Below, piece after piece: positions 47,511 through 60,337 of a stretch of 64,000 nt of DNA. Numbering within the stretch: position 1 is the first letter of the stretch; each line of letters begins with the position of its first letter. Source of the stretch: Jacaranda mimosifolia (taxonomy: Eukaryota > Streptophyta > Magnoliopsida > Lamiales > Bignoniaceae); the NCBI GenBank assembly GCA_018894105.1, contig CM032129.1, positions 14,205,968 through 14,269,967 of the forward strand, written 5' to 3'. Both the position numbers and the translations under genes were made by a program. The notes beneath the pieces were generated by a model that worked only from the letters and a program-made list of their open reading frames with translations, searched no databases and was not told where the DNA came from.

Positions 47511-47945
47511 TAGTGGATAGATTCTAGTGCAACAACTCACATCAGTGTGTCTATGCAGGGTTGCCGGTATTACCAAAAGGTTAATGATGGTGAAAGATAC
47601 ATCTATGTTGGCGATGGCAAGACAGTGGAGGTTGAAGCAATCGGAACATTTAGATTATTATTAAGAACTTATTTTTATTTGGATTTGATTGAGACTTTCA
47701 TTGTACCATCTTTTAGATGGAATTTGATTTCTATTTCAGCATTGGACAAGTTTGGTTATTGTTGTTCATTTGGAAATAGAAAATTTAGTCTTTTTCAAAA
47801 TTCAAATTTGGCTGGTTCTGGTTCTTTATCAAGTTACGATAATCTATATTTGCTTGACACGATTGCTTCATTCCTTGAATCCTTGCATGTTAATATAATA
47901 GGTAAAAAACTCGAATTAACCGGTGAAAACTCAACTTCGTTATAG
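47511..47945 (+). pseudogene. Copia protease
   Basis: The active-site block reads Asp-Ser-Ser-Ala-Thr-Thr-His (47520-47540) where the family has Asp-Ser-Gly-Ala-Thr: the Gly of the catalytic triad is changed to Ser. A stop (47513-47515) lies just before it. The open stretch 47547-47945 holds the rest of the protease ('YIYVGDGKTVEVEAIG', 'VPSFRWNLISISALDKFGY') and the start of the pre-integrase linker. Confidence 0.85.
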
Positions 47946-49090
47946 CATAACATATTAGGTCATATCTCTAAAAAGAGAATTGAAAAACTTATGTCAAACG
48001 ATATTCTCGATCCCTTTGATTTTTTAGATTTTGAAATGTGTATGAATTACATTAAGGGGAAACAAACAAATGTCAGGAGATTTGGTGCCAACAAGAAATT
48101 AGATGTCTTAGAACTAATACACAGAGATATTTGTGGACCATTCCCTATGGCCTCTTGGAACGGTCAACAATATTTTGTAATGTTCATAGACAATTTTTTG
48201 CGATATGGCTACCTTTATCTCATTCATGAGAAATCGCAATCACTTGATGTGTTCAAAAACAATAAAGCTCAAGTTGAGAATCAACTCAACAAAAGAATCA
48301 AAAGCGTTAGATCTGACCGTGGTGGTGAATACTACAGTAGATATGACGGATCAAGTGAACAACATCTAAGACCATTTGCGAAATTCCTAGAGGAATCTGG
48401 TATCGTCCCATAGTACACTATATCGAGTTTGCCCACCATGAATGGTGTTGCTGAAAGATGAAATAGAACACTTATAGACATGGTAAGGAGTATGATTAGT
48501 CATTCTACCTTGCCTAAATCACTATGGGGAGAGGCATTAAAGACCATAGTATATATACTAAATAAAGTTCCGACTAAGGCAACTGAAAAGACCCCTTATG
48601 AGCTTTGGATGAGCAAGAAGCTTAGTTTAAAGCATTTACATATTTGGGGATGTCAAGCCGAGGCAAGGCCATATAGGCCAAACGAAGAGAAACTGGATTC
48701 CAAAACTATCAATTACTATTTCATTAGATACTCTGAAAGATCCAAAGGTTACAAATTTTATGATCCCACAACTAAGTCTATTTTTAAGATGGGTAATGCC
48801 CAGTTATTTGAGGATGTTGAGTTTGCAAGGGGAGAAAGAGTTAGAGACTTTGTCTTTGAAGATGAATATGTTAATATTCCTCCGATTGCTATTGACAATG
48901 ATCAAGAACAGCTTTCTATACCTGACATTGTTCAAGAACCAACTCCTGATCAAGACAATATCATGGAACTTCCCATTCAGGTTCAAGAAGTTATTCCAGA
49001 AGAACAAACTCTACAACCTCAAGAACCAATGAGCAAGATCCACTTGAGAAAGGAGAAGTGCAATTTCGAATTATTATATTGTATTTCTCC
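47946..49090 (+). pseudogene. Copia integrase
   Basis: 47991-48413 and 48480-49100 are two open stretches in different frames separated by a stop at 48411-48413 and a shift. The catalytic region reads 'LELIHRDICGPF' (first Asp present), 'SVRSDRGGEYYSRY' (second Asp present) and, in the short gap, 'MNGVAERXNRTL' with the Glu present but a stop right after it. The zinc-binding start lies near 47950-48080. The C-terminal tail includes '[13 protein letters not shown]' and '[13 protein letters not shown]', then a long acidic linker to RT. Confidence 0.9.
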
Positions 49091-50240
49091 AAGAACATGA
49101 TGTTGACATTGGAGTGATGGAAGATGATCCAATCAACTTCCATCAAGCCATGGAAAGTTCTAACCCTCAGAAGTAGATTGATGCCATGAATGAAGAGATT
49201 AAGTCCATGAAGGACAATGATGTGTAGGATCTTGTCCTATTGCCTAAAGGTGCGAAGCCCATTGGTTGCAAATGGATTTTTAAAACCAAGAAGGATTCGA
49301 AGGGTGATGTGGAGAGATATAAGACACGTCTTGCTGCTAAGGGCTTTACACGTAAAAAAGGCACTATTTATAAAGAGACTTTCTCTCCGGTTTCATCGAA
49401 AGACTCTTTCAAGATTATAATAGCTTTAGTTGCATATTTTGATCTTAAGCTACATCAAATGGATGTTAAGACCGTGTTTCTCAATGGCGACATTGATGAT
49501 ACAATTTATATGGTGCAACTAGAAAACTATGTGTTAGGTGATGCAAAGTCAATGGTTTGCAAATTAAAGAAATCCATCTATGGGCTTAAGTAAGCGTCTC
49601 ATCAATGGTATTACAAGTTTCACCAAGTAATTGTCTCATTTGGTTTTTAGATTAACCTAGTTGATGATTGTATATACCATAAGTTTAGTGAAAGTAAGCA
49701 TATTTTTCTAGTTTTGTATGTCGATGACATACTGCTTACCAGCAACAATATAGGCTTATTGCACGAAACCAAGAGATTTTTAGCAAGCAATTTTGAGATA
49801 AAAGATCTTGGTGATTTAGATACACCGAGATCAATCTCAAGGTATCCTTGGATTATCACAAAAGGTCTATATTGAAAAGGTTCTCAAGAGATATAGCATG
49901 CAGGATTGTAAACCAGGTGATACCCCTGTAGCTAAAGGAGACAAATTCAATCTCAATAAATGCCCCAAGAATGCTTTTGAGGAGAAGGAAATGCAAAATA
50001 TTCCTTATGCATCAGCAGTATAGAGTCTAATGTATACTCAAGTTTGTACGCATCCAGATATTGTGTACAATGTTGGAATGTTAGGCAAATATTTGAGCAA
50101 TCCAGGAATGGATCATTGGAAAGCAGTCAAACGAGTCATGCGGGGTCTACAAAGAACAAAACATCACATGCTCACATACAAAAGGTCAGATAAATTAGAG
50201 ATCATTGGGTATTCAAACTTCAACTTTTTGGATACCAAGA
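49091..50240 (+). pseudogene. Copia reverse transcriptase
   Basis: 49240-49593 carries the fingers and palm ('GCKWIFKTKKDSKGDVERYK', 'ETFSPVSSKDSFKII', 'HQMDVKTVFLNGDIDDTIYM' with catalytic Asp, 'CKLKKSIYGLK'), then a TAA at 49591. The active site Tyr-Val-Asp-Asp is intact at 49717-49728, but the frame shifts soon after (near 49825). The connection toward RNase H is legible to about 50240 ('YTQVCTHPDIVYNVGMLGKYL'). Confidence 0.9.
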
Positions 50241-50244
50241 TAGT

Positions 50245-50688
50245 ATGAAATCTACGTTGGGCTATATCTATCTACTTGCTGGAAGAGTTATTTCTTGGAA
50301 AAGTGCTAAGCAAACACTTGTAGCTCCTTCCACCATGGCAACTGAGTTTATAGCGTGTTATGAGGCATCTAATCACAGAATATGGCTACAGAATTTTATC
50401 ACTGGGCTGCGAATTATGGATACGATTAAAAGACCACTTAAGTTATTTTCTGACAATAAGTCAGCAGTTTTATATTCCAACAACAACAGGAGCACGACAA
50501 AGTCAAAGCATATAGACATTAAGTTCCTGGTTGTTAAAGAAAGAGTTCAGAGTGATCAACTGTCTATAGAGCATATTGGCACAAACTCCATAGTTGCGGA
50601 TCTGCTTACTAAGGGACTACCACCCAAGGTCTTTCCTGAGCACATTGCTCATATGGGTGTCATTTCATTTGAAGACATTCAGTTTTAG
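50245..50688 (+). pseudogene. Copia RNase H
   Basis: An uninterrupted 147-codon stretch ends the polyprotein: '[21 protein letters not shown]', '[13 protein letters not shown]', '[17 protein letters not shown]', '[18 protein letters not shown]', stop TAG at 50686-50688. The catalytic Asp of 'SDNKSA' is kept. The normal Glu of 'STMATEF' is present. It is the best preserved domain of this copy. Confidence 0.9.
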
Positions 50689-51099
50689 TGGGAGTTTGTA
50701 ATACTAAATGCTTTTTTGTATAGATATTTTTCAGTTATTTCAGTTTGTAATATTTTGAGGTTATTTTTTGCAGAAATAAAGTTTCTTTCAGTTTATCCAC
50801 ACTCTAATTTAGGTATTGATTTGATCTCACTAAAGTTTAAAATAGACCAATTGGAAATAGGCATGTTTAGATCACATTACATGTAATTTTCATGCTACAC
50901 ATCCATACTAGATCTGTGTCATTTGGTTATGTTGATATACGTGATCAAGGATGGATTTTAGTTACGAAATATATACCAAAAATCGCCTTGGTTCTATGTT
51001 GACGTAATTGATGGACGAGATTGTTTAAAGATAATTTTGGTTATGGTGGCAAAATTTTTGAGTTCATAAAGTTATATTATGGCATACAATTATAAGGTG

Positions 51100-51143
51100 A
51101 TGTGTGTATATATATGTATGTGTGTGTGTATGTGTGTGTGTGT
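51100..51143 (+). repeat. (TG)n microsatellite
   Basis: Interrupted TG/TATG run in the copia 3' UTR just before the purine tract. Confidence 0.8.
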
Positions 51144-51147
51144 AGTC

Positions 51148-51159
51148 CAAGTGGGAGAT
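51148..51159 (+). promoter_or_regulatory. Copia polypurine tract
   Basis: CAAGTGGGAGAT directly before the 3' LTR; 'AAGTGGGAGATTG' is the usual copia form. Confidence 0.8.
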
Positions 51160-51632
51160 TGTTAGATTTTGGACTTTAATATTTATATATATATATATAT
51201 TAATAATAATTGTATACAATTTACTATCGTACAAAAAGGTTTGGCCCAAATTAAAGTGATCTAATTATTTCGGTGGGCCTATGTTGCCTCACAAAGTATG
51301 GACTTTTATGTGTAGATACTCTATTTGTAATTTCTAATCTTATGATGGATCAAATTAGAAATAAAGAAAAGATACACAGTTATATTAGGGTTCTGGTTCC
51401 CGAATTATGCATATAATACTTCTCTGATATCCCATCATTAGAAAAAAGAGAGAAACTTCTCCCAAATTTCATACGCATTAATTTGGAAGACCAATAACCA
51501 CAAGACTCAAAGGATTTCATCGGTATTCATGGATCAAGGTATGTTTCCGCATCTAAATTGATTTTTGGTGATTTAACATGATGGTTTATAGTTTTATGTG
51601 ATGGGTTTCACAAATTTGATTTAATTCTAACA
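51160..51632 (+). repeat. Copia 3' LTR
   Basis: TGTTAGATTTTGG...TTCTAACA, followed by the duplication CTTTA. Very similar to 45195-45662. Confidence 0.95.
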
Positions 51633-52229
51633 CTTTATACCCAAGCTAAATCTCCTGCAACAAGCTCAATAAGTTGATAAGAAGATTAGAACTCCAACTT
51701 GCCCTGATCATCCTCATTCACTCCATCCCGAAATCTCCCCAAGCAAAAAGTCTCATATATATCCCAATGGGAATCAACTTCTATTTCCTCTTCACGCAAT
51801 AAGTAAACAATCATTTTCTCTCGCCAAGCCATGAGCACTAGGGGATCTAGATATAGAATCTCAGGCTCGCTGTTTAATTGTTGTTGGATCTCTATCTCAC
51901 AACCACTCCTTGGATAAACGCTAAAGGGGAGAGAGGGGGCTTACCAAACTACCTAGCTCTATGAGGGACTTGAGTGCCACATACCAAGAGCCAAGAGGTG
52001 AACCTCCCACCTCCAACACGTCTTTAATTAGCCAAGAACTGGCCATTCACAAGCAGCGTTCCCATCCCTCCAGGTTCCATGAATTCCATGCCGATCTATC
52101 TTTTTTTTTTTTCCCTATATATAAAGTGAAATGGAACCAAATGAGCTCAATGATAAAAAGGAAAACAATAATGATATAATAAGCACATGCATAAGCACCA
52201 ACAAGAAACAATGAGAAAAAAACATTGAA

Positions 52230-52640
52230 GAGAGTGTCAAATAATATCTGCTATTTGATGACTTCAGATAAAAAACAATCGTATAAAAAAACCAAGTAAA
52301 TTGTATTTATAAGAGTTATATGAAGTATTAAGATACATTTTAGTCTGTATAATATTTCATGTCAGAAATTACATGCTAAATTGGTGATTAAAAGATAACC
52401 CAATGCAAGTTGTTTCTATAGATGAAATACTCAAAAATCATATATTTACTCTATTGAAAAGCTGTTAATATTTTCAAAACCTCAATTGCCATTAAAATCT
52501 TAACCATGACTTCTATATTATTAAAAAGGTCGTACTAGAAGACTTTATATTTTAAAAAATAGTTTGCTACTTATAATCAAAATATGTGTATGTATACATA
52601 TACCTAATTTAAAAAATGCATTTAATAAAATTGTTTTGCT
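52230..52640 (+). repeat. Dispersed repeat 'A', second copy
   Basis: Same orientation and order as 23060-23610. It borders the right end of the Tat-like complex, as the first copy borders the left. Confidence 0.5.
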
Positions 52641-54344
52641 CCATTTTTGTTATTTTTTCTCATTTTTTCAAAATTTTACCATTTTAAATTTGCATAATTT
52701 ATAATTTAGAGTTAGCAATTACTGATGTTCTGCATTTTACTCAAATACAAATTATTTTTAAATTTAACATTTTAAAATGAAATGTGAATTTTATATTTTA
52801 AATAATAAATTTTTTGTCTTAAAATAATAAAAGTTATGTTTATTTTTTAATCACATGAAGTAAATGAATATATTACAAAATAAAATATTTTATTTGTAAA
52901 ATTATTTTTAATACATAGTATCGATTACATGCTAGTCTAATAATATAAATAGATAGATATATTTATCATTTAAAAATTAATTTAACTCTCGATTTTGTAT
53001 TAATCACATCAATTCCCTTCACTTAAATTAAACATGGTCTAAACTCGCAATTTCAAATGTGAAAACACAATTGAGAATTGCCCAGCAAGTGTGACCCACA
53101 TCACGTCACGTGATTGCAAAAAATCAGGAAGCGCAAGTCCTAGGAAGGCTGTCCGCAACAGGACGTATTTTAATCTCAAATTCACAACACTATTGGCCTT
53201 GTTTTCATTTTCATTTACTATTTTATTATTCAAATATCAAAAAATTATTTATATTATTTTTATGTTTATAACCATCAATATTAAACTCAAATATTTATTC
53301 AGTGAAAAGTGGGTCCACATTATTAATATTGAAAGATGTTTCATTAATTCTATAATAATTAAATATTAGCACATGCCTAATGCGATGCATTGAAAATAAT
53401 TATATGATTGAAATAATTTATTTTATAATAATATTTATTTTATTTTATGTGATTAAAACAGGAATTGCAATTACTTTCGGCATTTAATGAAAGAAATCTA
53501 TTACTGATAAAATAAAATAGTATAAATATTTCAATTAAAAATATTATTTTTAAAGATAATTTATATTTAAATAAGTTGTAGAATATCAAGAATTACTCAC
53601 TCTAAGTTTATAAATTATACAAAAATTTATAAAATGATAAAATTTGAAAAAATAAATAAAAGAATTAAGAAAATAAAAGAATAGCATACAATATTTTACT
53701 AAATACATTTTTAGTATATATATATATATATTTATACATACATATTTTAATATGATAAATAAGCAAAAAAAAATTATATTGTAAAAGTTTTTTGTATGAT
53801 TTATTAATAATGTGAAAGTTACAGTTACAATTTTCATAAAATTTGAGAATTTTAAATGTTAAATATTTTTTGTTAGAATAAATATATAAATTCTTTGTAC
53901 TTTATCTATTAAAATACCTTACATTAGGCTATTAATTATTTGATAACTAATTCAATAAGTAGTTGGTAACATACAATTTTTATAAGCTGAAATATCTCTC
54001 GATATCCATATAACTCTGATAAGTAATATTTATTTATTTATATGCAATTATTTATTATTTTTAAAATTATCAATTAACATATATTATGTACATAAATAAA
54101 ATAATAAGTAGATTTTTAATATTCAATTTAAAATAGAATATCAATCTCTCATAAGTTTCTTTTATAATTAGAATATAAAAATTATGAATAACTAAATTGA
54201 TACTTACTTTCAATCAAAAAAATTTGATCTCATATCATTAATCTATGTAAAAATAATTTTATGAATTATAAGCAAAAATATTAAATAAATATACACGATA
54301 TAATTATAAAATAGTGTAATTAAATCTATTGAAAAATATAAAAA
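52641..54344. other. AT-rich DNA without genes
   Basis: About 1.7 kb, extremely AT-rich, with an isolated GC-richer patch at about 53085-53165 ('CACATCACGTCACGTG'). Open frames such as 53091-53369 and 53586-53837 (minus) are low-complexity and carry no recognised motif. Confidence 0.5.
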
Positions 54345-55341
54345 TTGATATCATTTGATATTTAAGTCGTCAGTTATCAAACTTTTAAAAAATTTCAACT
54401 ATGTCAACTATATATATATCTCCCATATAAAAGAATTTATTTAAAATAATTGAAAATGAGTTCCCTATTATTATATTACTACAAAACTAAACTAATTTAA
54501 ATTAATCATACAAAAATAAAATTCAAAGTTTATAGTTGTTGTAGAAATTAATTCTTTATATTTGAAACAAATTCTTCAATGAAATTATTCGTTCTAGAAC
54601 TATTCTATATATATAATTTTATCTAAAAATATTTACATTTCTAAAAATGTTATTGAAAAAATAATTGAACTTTAAAGACTTTGATAAATTGAGGACTTGC
54701 ATATCAATTAATTTTTAATTATTCAAATCTCAAAATTCTAACTCTTTAATAAAGAAGTGATGGCTTGATATTTTATATGAATATTTATTTATCTCTTTCA
54801 TAAGCAACAAATAAGTTGAAAATGTTTTTAAGTAAGTCAAGATATTAAGAGATAGTTATGATTGTTAATTATTTTAATTTTACTTTTGAAGTTGTCTAGA
54901 AAATAATTACTAAATTAATAGATAAAAATAATTTATTTGATCAAATTAAATGATTGAATATTATTTATTTATTGATTAATTAATTTTTTATTAGAAATAA
55001 TTGAATATTGCATTAGTTCAACTAAAAATGACGTGATTGTTTCTATATAAATATAAAAGAAATTATTAAATATGAAAAATTGGGTGTTGTTTTGAAATAA
55101 CTTAGTTATCAACTACTTTTTTGGAATAAATTTTAAGCTTTTTTGGATAAAAATGTATAATTAAATTAAAAAGAAAAAAAATCTCACTCTTTAAATAAAA
55201 AATAACTTAATATTTATTAGAGCTCATATTTATTAGGTAATTTCATTACTTCCTATATCCATTTAATTTTTTATAGTTAATATTATCAAAGTGAATATAA
55301 ATTGTTAAATATGAAATGTATCGATTGTGTAAAAGTATTTA

Positions 55342-56622
55342 TGATGGGTGTCGAATCCAACAAAAATAAATTCCTACTCTAAAGATATGATTTGTAAATA
55401 GCGATGAGTAGGGTTGCATTCCATAAGAAATGGTAAATTTTATTGCTTTCAAGTTTACTAAATAAAGTAAAATAGAATGGGGGATTTTTATGAAACGCAA
55501 AATCTAGAATCTTAAAAGTAAATAAATCACAAATAAAAATAAGGAATCAATGAGAATGAAATCTAGCCTAAGGTAAAATTTCAGCTTGGTTATCAGATTT
55601 GATCATTGATGCAAAGACAAATACCTCTTTTCTTGAATAGACTAATTATAGTTACTCGAACGCCCTAATAACCAATCTCTCCTTACTATCTCGATAACTA
55701 AGAGAAGCTCGTTAGTTATTTTCCTTGCCAATAAACAACCCAAAAGAAACGCTCTTATAATTTAATTTATCAACAGCATTAGAAACTAGAGAGACGCAAC
55801 CCTAGCCAACAAACATACACACGCGGGGCTCATTTAGACTAGATTATTTATCCACATAGCATAAATCATGCATATTACCACACATAACTATGTTATTTGC
55901 CACAAGTATTAGAACAATTAAACAATTATGGATTTAATATTCTAATTGACAGAACAAATATTCCAAGATATCAAATTTGGGCCCTAAATTCAATAAACCT
56001 GAATACGCATAATGAAAATAGAAGATAAAGAAATACTCAAGAAATAAGGAAAATGAATTAAACCATTTAGATCTCACAAATATTGAAGAAAACAAACTTC
56101 GATAATCCCTTAGGCTAGAGCAAGAGTTTAGCAACTCATGGAAAGAAGAAAATGTAGGAAACTAAAATTATGTTGAACAAAAGAATGAAAAAGCCCCCTA
56201 TGAAAGTTACCTAATTCCATATAAATAGCCTACTACTCCTAATGCAACTGGAAAACTAATAAGAGTCCTACTAGAATAGGAAAACACAAATTATTCGAAT
56301 TAAAGAAATAAAAATTAAAATATTCCAAATATATACAACTGCCAAAATAGATTGAATGCTTTCAAATCAAATTTGCATAATAGTCTTGGGAAGGAAGACA
56401 CGCGCGCACTCAAATTATTTCCTTCTTTCATTTCTCGTCTCCTCGAGAATGCAATCTTTGCTCCAAGTATGTCAAGTACTCGATTTTCAATTGCGCTTAG
56501 CTTGAACCTTCAATTTGCTTCACAAAATATAAAATGAAAGTTAAAACCCTACAATTAAGTATTTTTTCTATTAATCACAACAGGAAATTATACGAATAAA
56601 AATACAAAAATGCAGCTTAACA
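55342..56622 (-). mobile_element. Solo LTR (1.28 kb) in the left arm
   Basis: Absent from the right arm. The plus-strand ends are TGATGGGTGTCG and GCTTAACA; read on the minus strand it begins TGTTAAGC and ends CGACACCCATCA. It is flanked by ATTTA duplications (55337-55341 and 56623-56627), and the right arm shows the empty site as a single ATTTA-like sequence. 'GGTGTCGAATCC' at one end is a common feature of a plant gypsy LTR type. The ORFs in it (55934-56134, 56352-56537) are unsupported. Confidence 0.8.
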
Positions 56623-57474
56623 ATTTAGTTAGCAATGAAATTTTGATTTTTAGTCGTATACACATAATTTTTTATAAATAATTTATTTATTGAAAAGAAA
56701 TAAAATAATCTTGTAAAAAATATTTTAAATAAGTAAATATTCAACCAATCAAAATAAACTTATCAAAGCATAGGATATTATATATAAAGAATGAAAAAAA
56801 AAAATCTTTCTTATATGCACATAATTAGAAATAGGTAAATAAAGAGCTAATAAATTTAATGAATATTTTTTATAGAAAAATATATAGTATTTCTTCATTC
56901 ATTTGATAAGAAAATTGGAATAATTTTAACAACTTAATAAAATTATAATAGTTTTACATATTTCATAACATCACATTATTTGAGGTATGTTATTCAAATA
57001 TGAAGTATATATAATTTTTTTTATCTAGATAAATTGAGAGAGCTGCAACTAAAATAATAGTAAAATAAAATTTTAAAATCAAAGATAAATTCTCATATGA
57101 ACAAAAAAATATATTTAAAAATAGTATTGAAAATGAATATATAAAATATAATTAATTGAAACCAAAAAATACTGCATGTTGATACTCTTAAGTAATATAA
57201 ATATTACAATCCTAAGTTGGTCATAAGAACTTTAATTGTAAATAAATATTGAAGGAAATAATAAAGTAACAGTATTGATAAAATATTAAAATATATCAGA
57301 AAAGTATCTAAGTAATTTAGAATGCAAAAAAAAAAAACATACAGATGCGTTTCAAAAAGATATTAAAAATTTTCTACAAAATGAACCTTAGATTAATTAG
57401 AAAGAAAAAAGAAACAGCATTATATTATGCTAATTGAGAAAAGAAGTCCTGCAATTAAAAATATAGAATTGCAC

Positions 57475-59807
57475 TGTAACACCCTTAAATATATAATTGG
57501 TAGAATTTTATTTTATCATTATTATTATTTTTATTATTTTTATGAAGTTTTGGGGGTCAAAAAGAAAATGGGGAAATACTTAATTGCTCAACTTTTGAAA
57601 GTTTTGAGGGCCAAAGTGAAATTATTCTTGGTCAATGGGTCAATCTTATGCACTCACTAACTGAAGGACTCAATTGGAAGCTGAAAAAAATGTTGGGGTC
57701 AATGTGTAAATGCCAAAACCTTCCCTTTAAATACAATTCCCTCCCTCCCCCAGGCCTTTTTCTTCATGTCCACCCACACACCCCTCTCCCTCATCTCTAG
57801 CGATGGCCAAAACCCAGAAACCAATCCTACCAAAAGCTTCCTCACCTCCTTAGGAACACAACAGTACCACCTGCAATCCAATTCTACCGGTAGGCCACCA
57901 GGAAATTGAAGCTCAAAGTTGAGTGACGGCGGTGAGCAGCGAACGTGGTGGTGTAGCGGAGAAACTTGAATCTGGAGAGTGGTTCTTGTAGAGTTTAGCT
58001 TGGGGAGTTTCTTGGTATCTTTAGTTCTCAGTTTGGACTACTGGCGGTCTTGGAATTGGAAAGAAACTGCGTCGGCAGAGGTGGTGGCTCTGTGAGATTG
58101 GAGCTCCAATTGACAAGCAATTTGACAGCAGCTTGGAAAATTGACTTGGGCATTCTTTTGCTCTCACTGAGACGCGTCTAACAGTGGTAGTGGTGGTGGT
58201 GATCAACTTCGGCAGCGGTAATGCGGCGGCAACTCTAAGATAGATTTCTTGTCTCAACGTGGTGGTCATGTGTGTGGCATCAATTTAGGGTGATCGAATT
58301 TTGAAACTAAATTTTGGTATAATAGTTGGAATTGGGATTAATGTCCATTACCTTGTATTATTCTTATTAATTTTTCCCATTTCCTATATTTTGAAACACA
58401 TGGAAGGATATGATTTGGACAGTTGAAATGCATGAATATATATAAAGCTTAGTGGAGTCGAATTTGTAATATAATACGTAAACCTTAGTTAATTAAGTTA
58501 TATTAGTTGATTAAAACCCTAATTTTATATGTTTGAGACATAAGTGACAAATTGACTTATTAATCGTAGCTTGACCGTTATAATTGACATTGTGTAACGT
58601 TGCAAGGATAATTATAAAATATGTACCTGAATTGATTCATTAATCGGAGCGAATATGACCCTTGTAGGTATTATAATGTTGTAGGTATTATAATGTTAAT
58701 GGCATAGTTAGCATGACACCATACGATATTTTCAGGATCTAGCCTTAAAATATTTAACTATAAAACAATCGATATTAGGAGTATAATTATTATTTAAGAG
58801 GTTAAAACGAGTGTTTTAACAATAAGTCAGTTCTTTTGAATAGGTGATGAGGAGCCGGGATCCGACAAACAGTAGGATAAGGATAGCATTGCTTGTGGAA
58901 GTGAGGGTCTAACCCATCTGTTCTTCTAGAAAATGAACTATCTTTGTTGTATATGATTCTCTATGCATGTTCATCTGTACTTGATTATGCTCGTTCTAGT
59001 GCCGTTCTTTGTTTGTCTATTCATTGAAATTGATTATACTCATTATGGTAACCAAAACTCTTGTTGTCCTATACACCCTACAGCCTTGTTGGCTTTCCCT
59101 TTATTGCGCTAATTTTGGGCCTTGCCGGCATTTGTTTGTCACCTGTATTTTCATATGGGGATAATTAACGGGCCGAGTGCCTAGGACAAGCTGGTATGCT
59201 TGGGTTAACAGAGGAATAAGGAGAAATTGTTATGCATATTATGCTTTGGGTTTTCTTTTTGATTATGTTTGTTCTCTATTCAAGGAGCAATAAAGACGAA
59301 GATGTTCCGTTTGTTGAATTTAATATTAATTATGTTCGGATATAATCATGTTTCTAATTGTAAAGTCTTGCTTGTTGATAAATCTGTTGAATTGCTACTC
59401 CTTCGATAGTTTTCACTAACTGTTTATTGTATTTCCCCTCACTAAGTCTTTGGGATTTACCCTTTTGTTATCCTTTATTCTCATCCCAGATAGGACTAAG
59501 TGAAGACTGAGGGCTTATGGCTTGGTCCGAAGAGACTGTTTTGTAATAGATTAGGTGTTTCGCATGTATATAGACTACACCTAATCATAGCTCCATGACT
59601 TGAGACTGTTGTTATGTTTGGATGTTAACTAGGAGACTTTGATGTGTATATATTGCACTCCTTGTAGCGTTTTTTTGAGTTTAGAAGTATGCTACTACCT
59701 TTTAAGACTTGTTGAATTTTAGGTTTTTCCAGTTATCTCTTATATTGTGATTTAAGTGTGAACTTGTGGCACTCATCTTAGGGATCACCCTGAGTGAGGC
59801 GTCACAT
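57475..59807 (+). mobile_element. Gypsy (Tekay-like) solo LTR in the left arm
   Basis: Starts TGTAACACCC, ends GGCGTCACA, 2333 bp, flanked by TGCAC (57470-57474) and TGTAC (59808-59812). Absent from the right arm, where arm sequence is continuous. It shares the TTTAAATA promoter block, the C-rich leader and several downstream phrases with the solo LTR at 6188. No internal gag or pol. Frames at 57699-57881 and 58021-58269 (minus) lie in the GC-rich leader and are not conserved in the relative. Confidence 0.85.
57726..57733 (+). promoter_or_regulatory. LTR TATA-like element
   Basis: TTTAAATA followed by 'CAATTCCCTCCCTCCCCC', the counterpart of 6459-6466. Confidence 0.45.
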
Positions 59808-60288
59808 GTACTACGAATAATGTAGAAATAAAATGTAAAAAGAATAATTGTAGAGTAACAAAATTTATATATGAAATAAATAAAATATTTAGCTATTAAT
59901 CTTCTGATAAATTAAATTTATAAGATTGAATTTGTGATAAGAGTACTTATAATTGTAGAATAACAAAATTTATATATAAAATAAATAAAATATTTAGCTA
60001 TTAATCTTGTGATAAATTAAATTTATAAGATTGAATTTGCGATAAGAGTACTTAATATGATACTTATACAATATTTTTTAAATTATAAACTTATTTAATG
60101 AGATAAAAATATGATTATAGATAATTTTTGGATTATCTTATGAGATAGAAATCTATATTGCAATTTTCGATAAACACAACATGATATTTTAGTTATAATA
60201 GATAAGTTGATTATAATAAAATCAAATATAAAAGTAAATAAACAACCAATGGAAATTTTTTAATCGAATTAGAAAACTCAAAATTTTA

Positions 60289-60337
60289 AGAATTTGACAT
60301 TTGGCCAAAATTGCTCAATTAGAATTAATATTGCACA
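60289..60337. other. Loop of the palindrome
   Basis: About 49 bp that separate the arms. It holds the short internal repeat 'CAATTAGAATT' twice. Confidence 0.6.

Larger units (their letters stand above)
45195..51632 (+). mobile_element. Ty1/copia retrotransposon with both LTRs
   Basis: 6.4 kb, flanked by perfect 5-bp duplications CTTTA (45190-45194 and 51633-51637). LTRs at 45195-45662 and 51160-51632. It has a primer site after the left LTR, a purine tract before the right LTR, and the copia order gag, protease, integrase, RT, RNase H on the plus strand. Stops are single-base changes at many points, but long open stretches survive, so it is younger than the Tat copy it entered. The lineage within copia was not determined. 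Confidence 0.95.
44781..52130 (-). pseudogene. Tat antisense ORF relic, split by a copia insertion
   Basis: Minus-strand coding-like sequence occupies 51640-52130 and, after the nested copia (45195-51632), 44781-45060. On the minus strand the upstream part includes an ATG at 51832 and 'MAWREKMIVYLLREEEIEVDSH', followed by an acidic 'RFRDGVNEDDQGKLEF'. The downstream part reads as a charged coiled coil ('EEVGRLTKFRDQLKERC') ending 'VREEVVKEFKKSNSFDTLV'. Tat elements (Grande-type) are known to carry an antisense ORF between integrase and 3' LTR, which fits position and strand. Function is not established; some resemblance to plant mobile-domain proteins is only an impression. Confidence 0.5.

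Noticed and set aside
51064..51249. Minus-strand 61-codon ORF near the copia 3' LTR
   Set aside because: It is generated by the TG and TA microsatellites.
53091..53837. ORFs in AT-rich DNA on both strands
   Set aside because: Low-complexity Ile/Phe/Lys/Tyr-rich translations, as expected from AT-rich non-coding DNA.
57699..58269. Minus-strand ORFs in the second solo LTR
   Set aside because: They occur opposite the LTR transcribed leader and do not match the equivalent part of the 6188 LTR.
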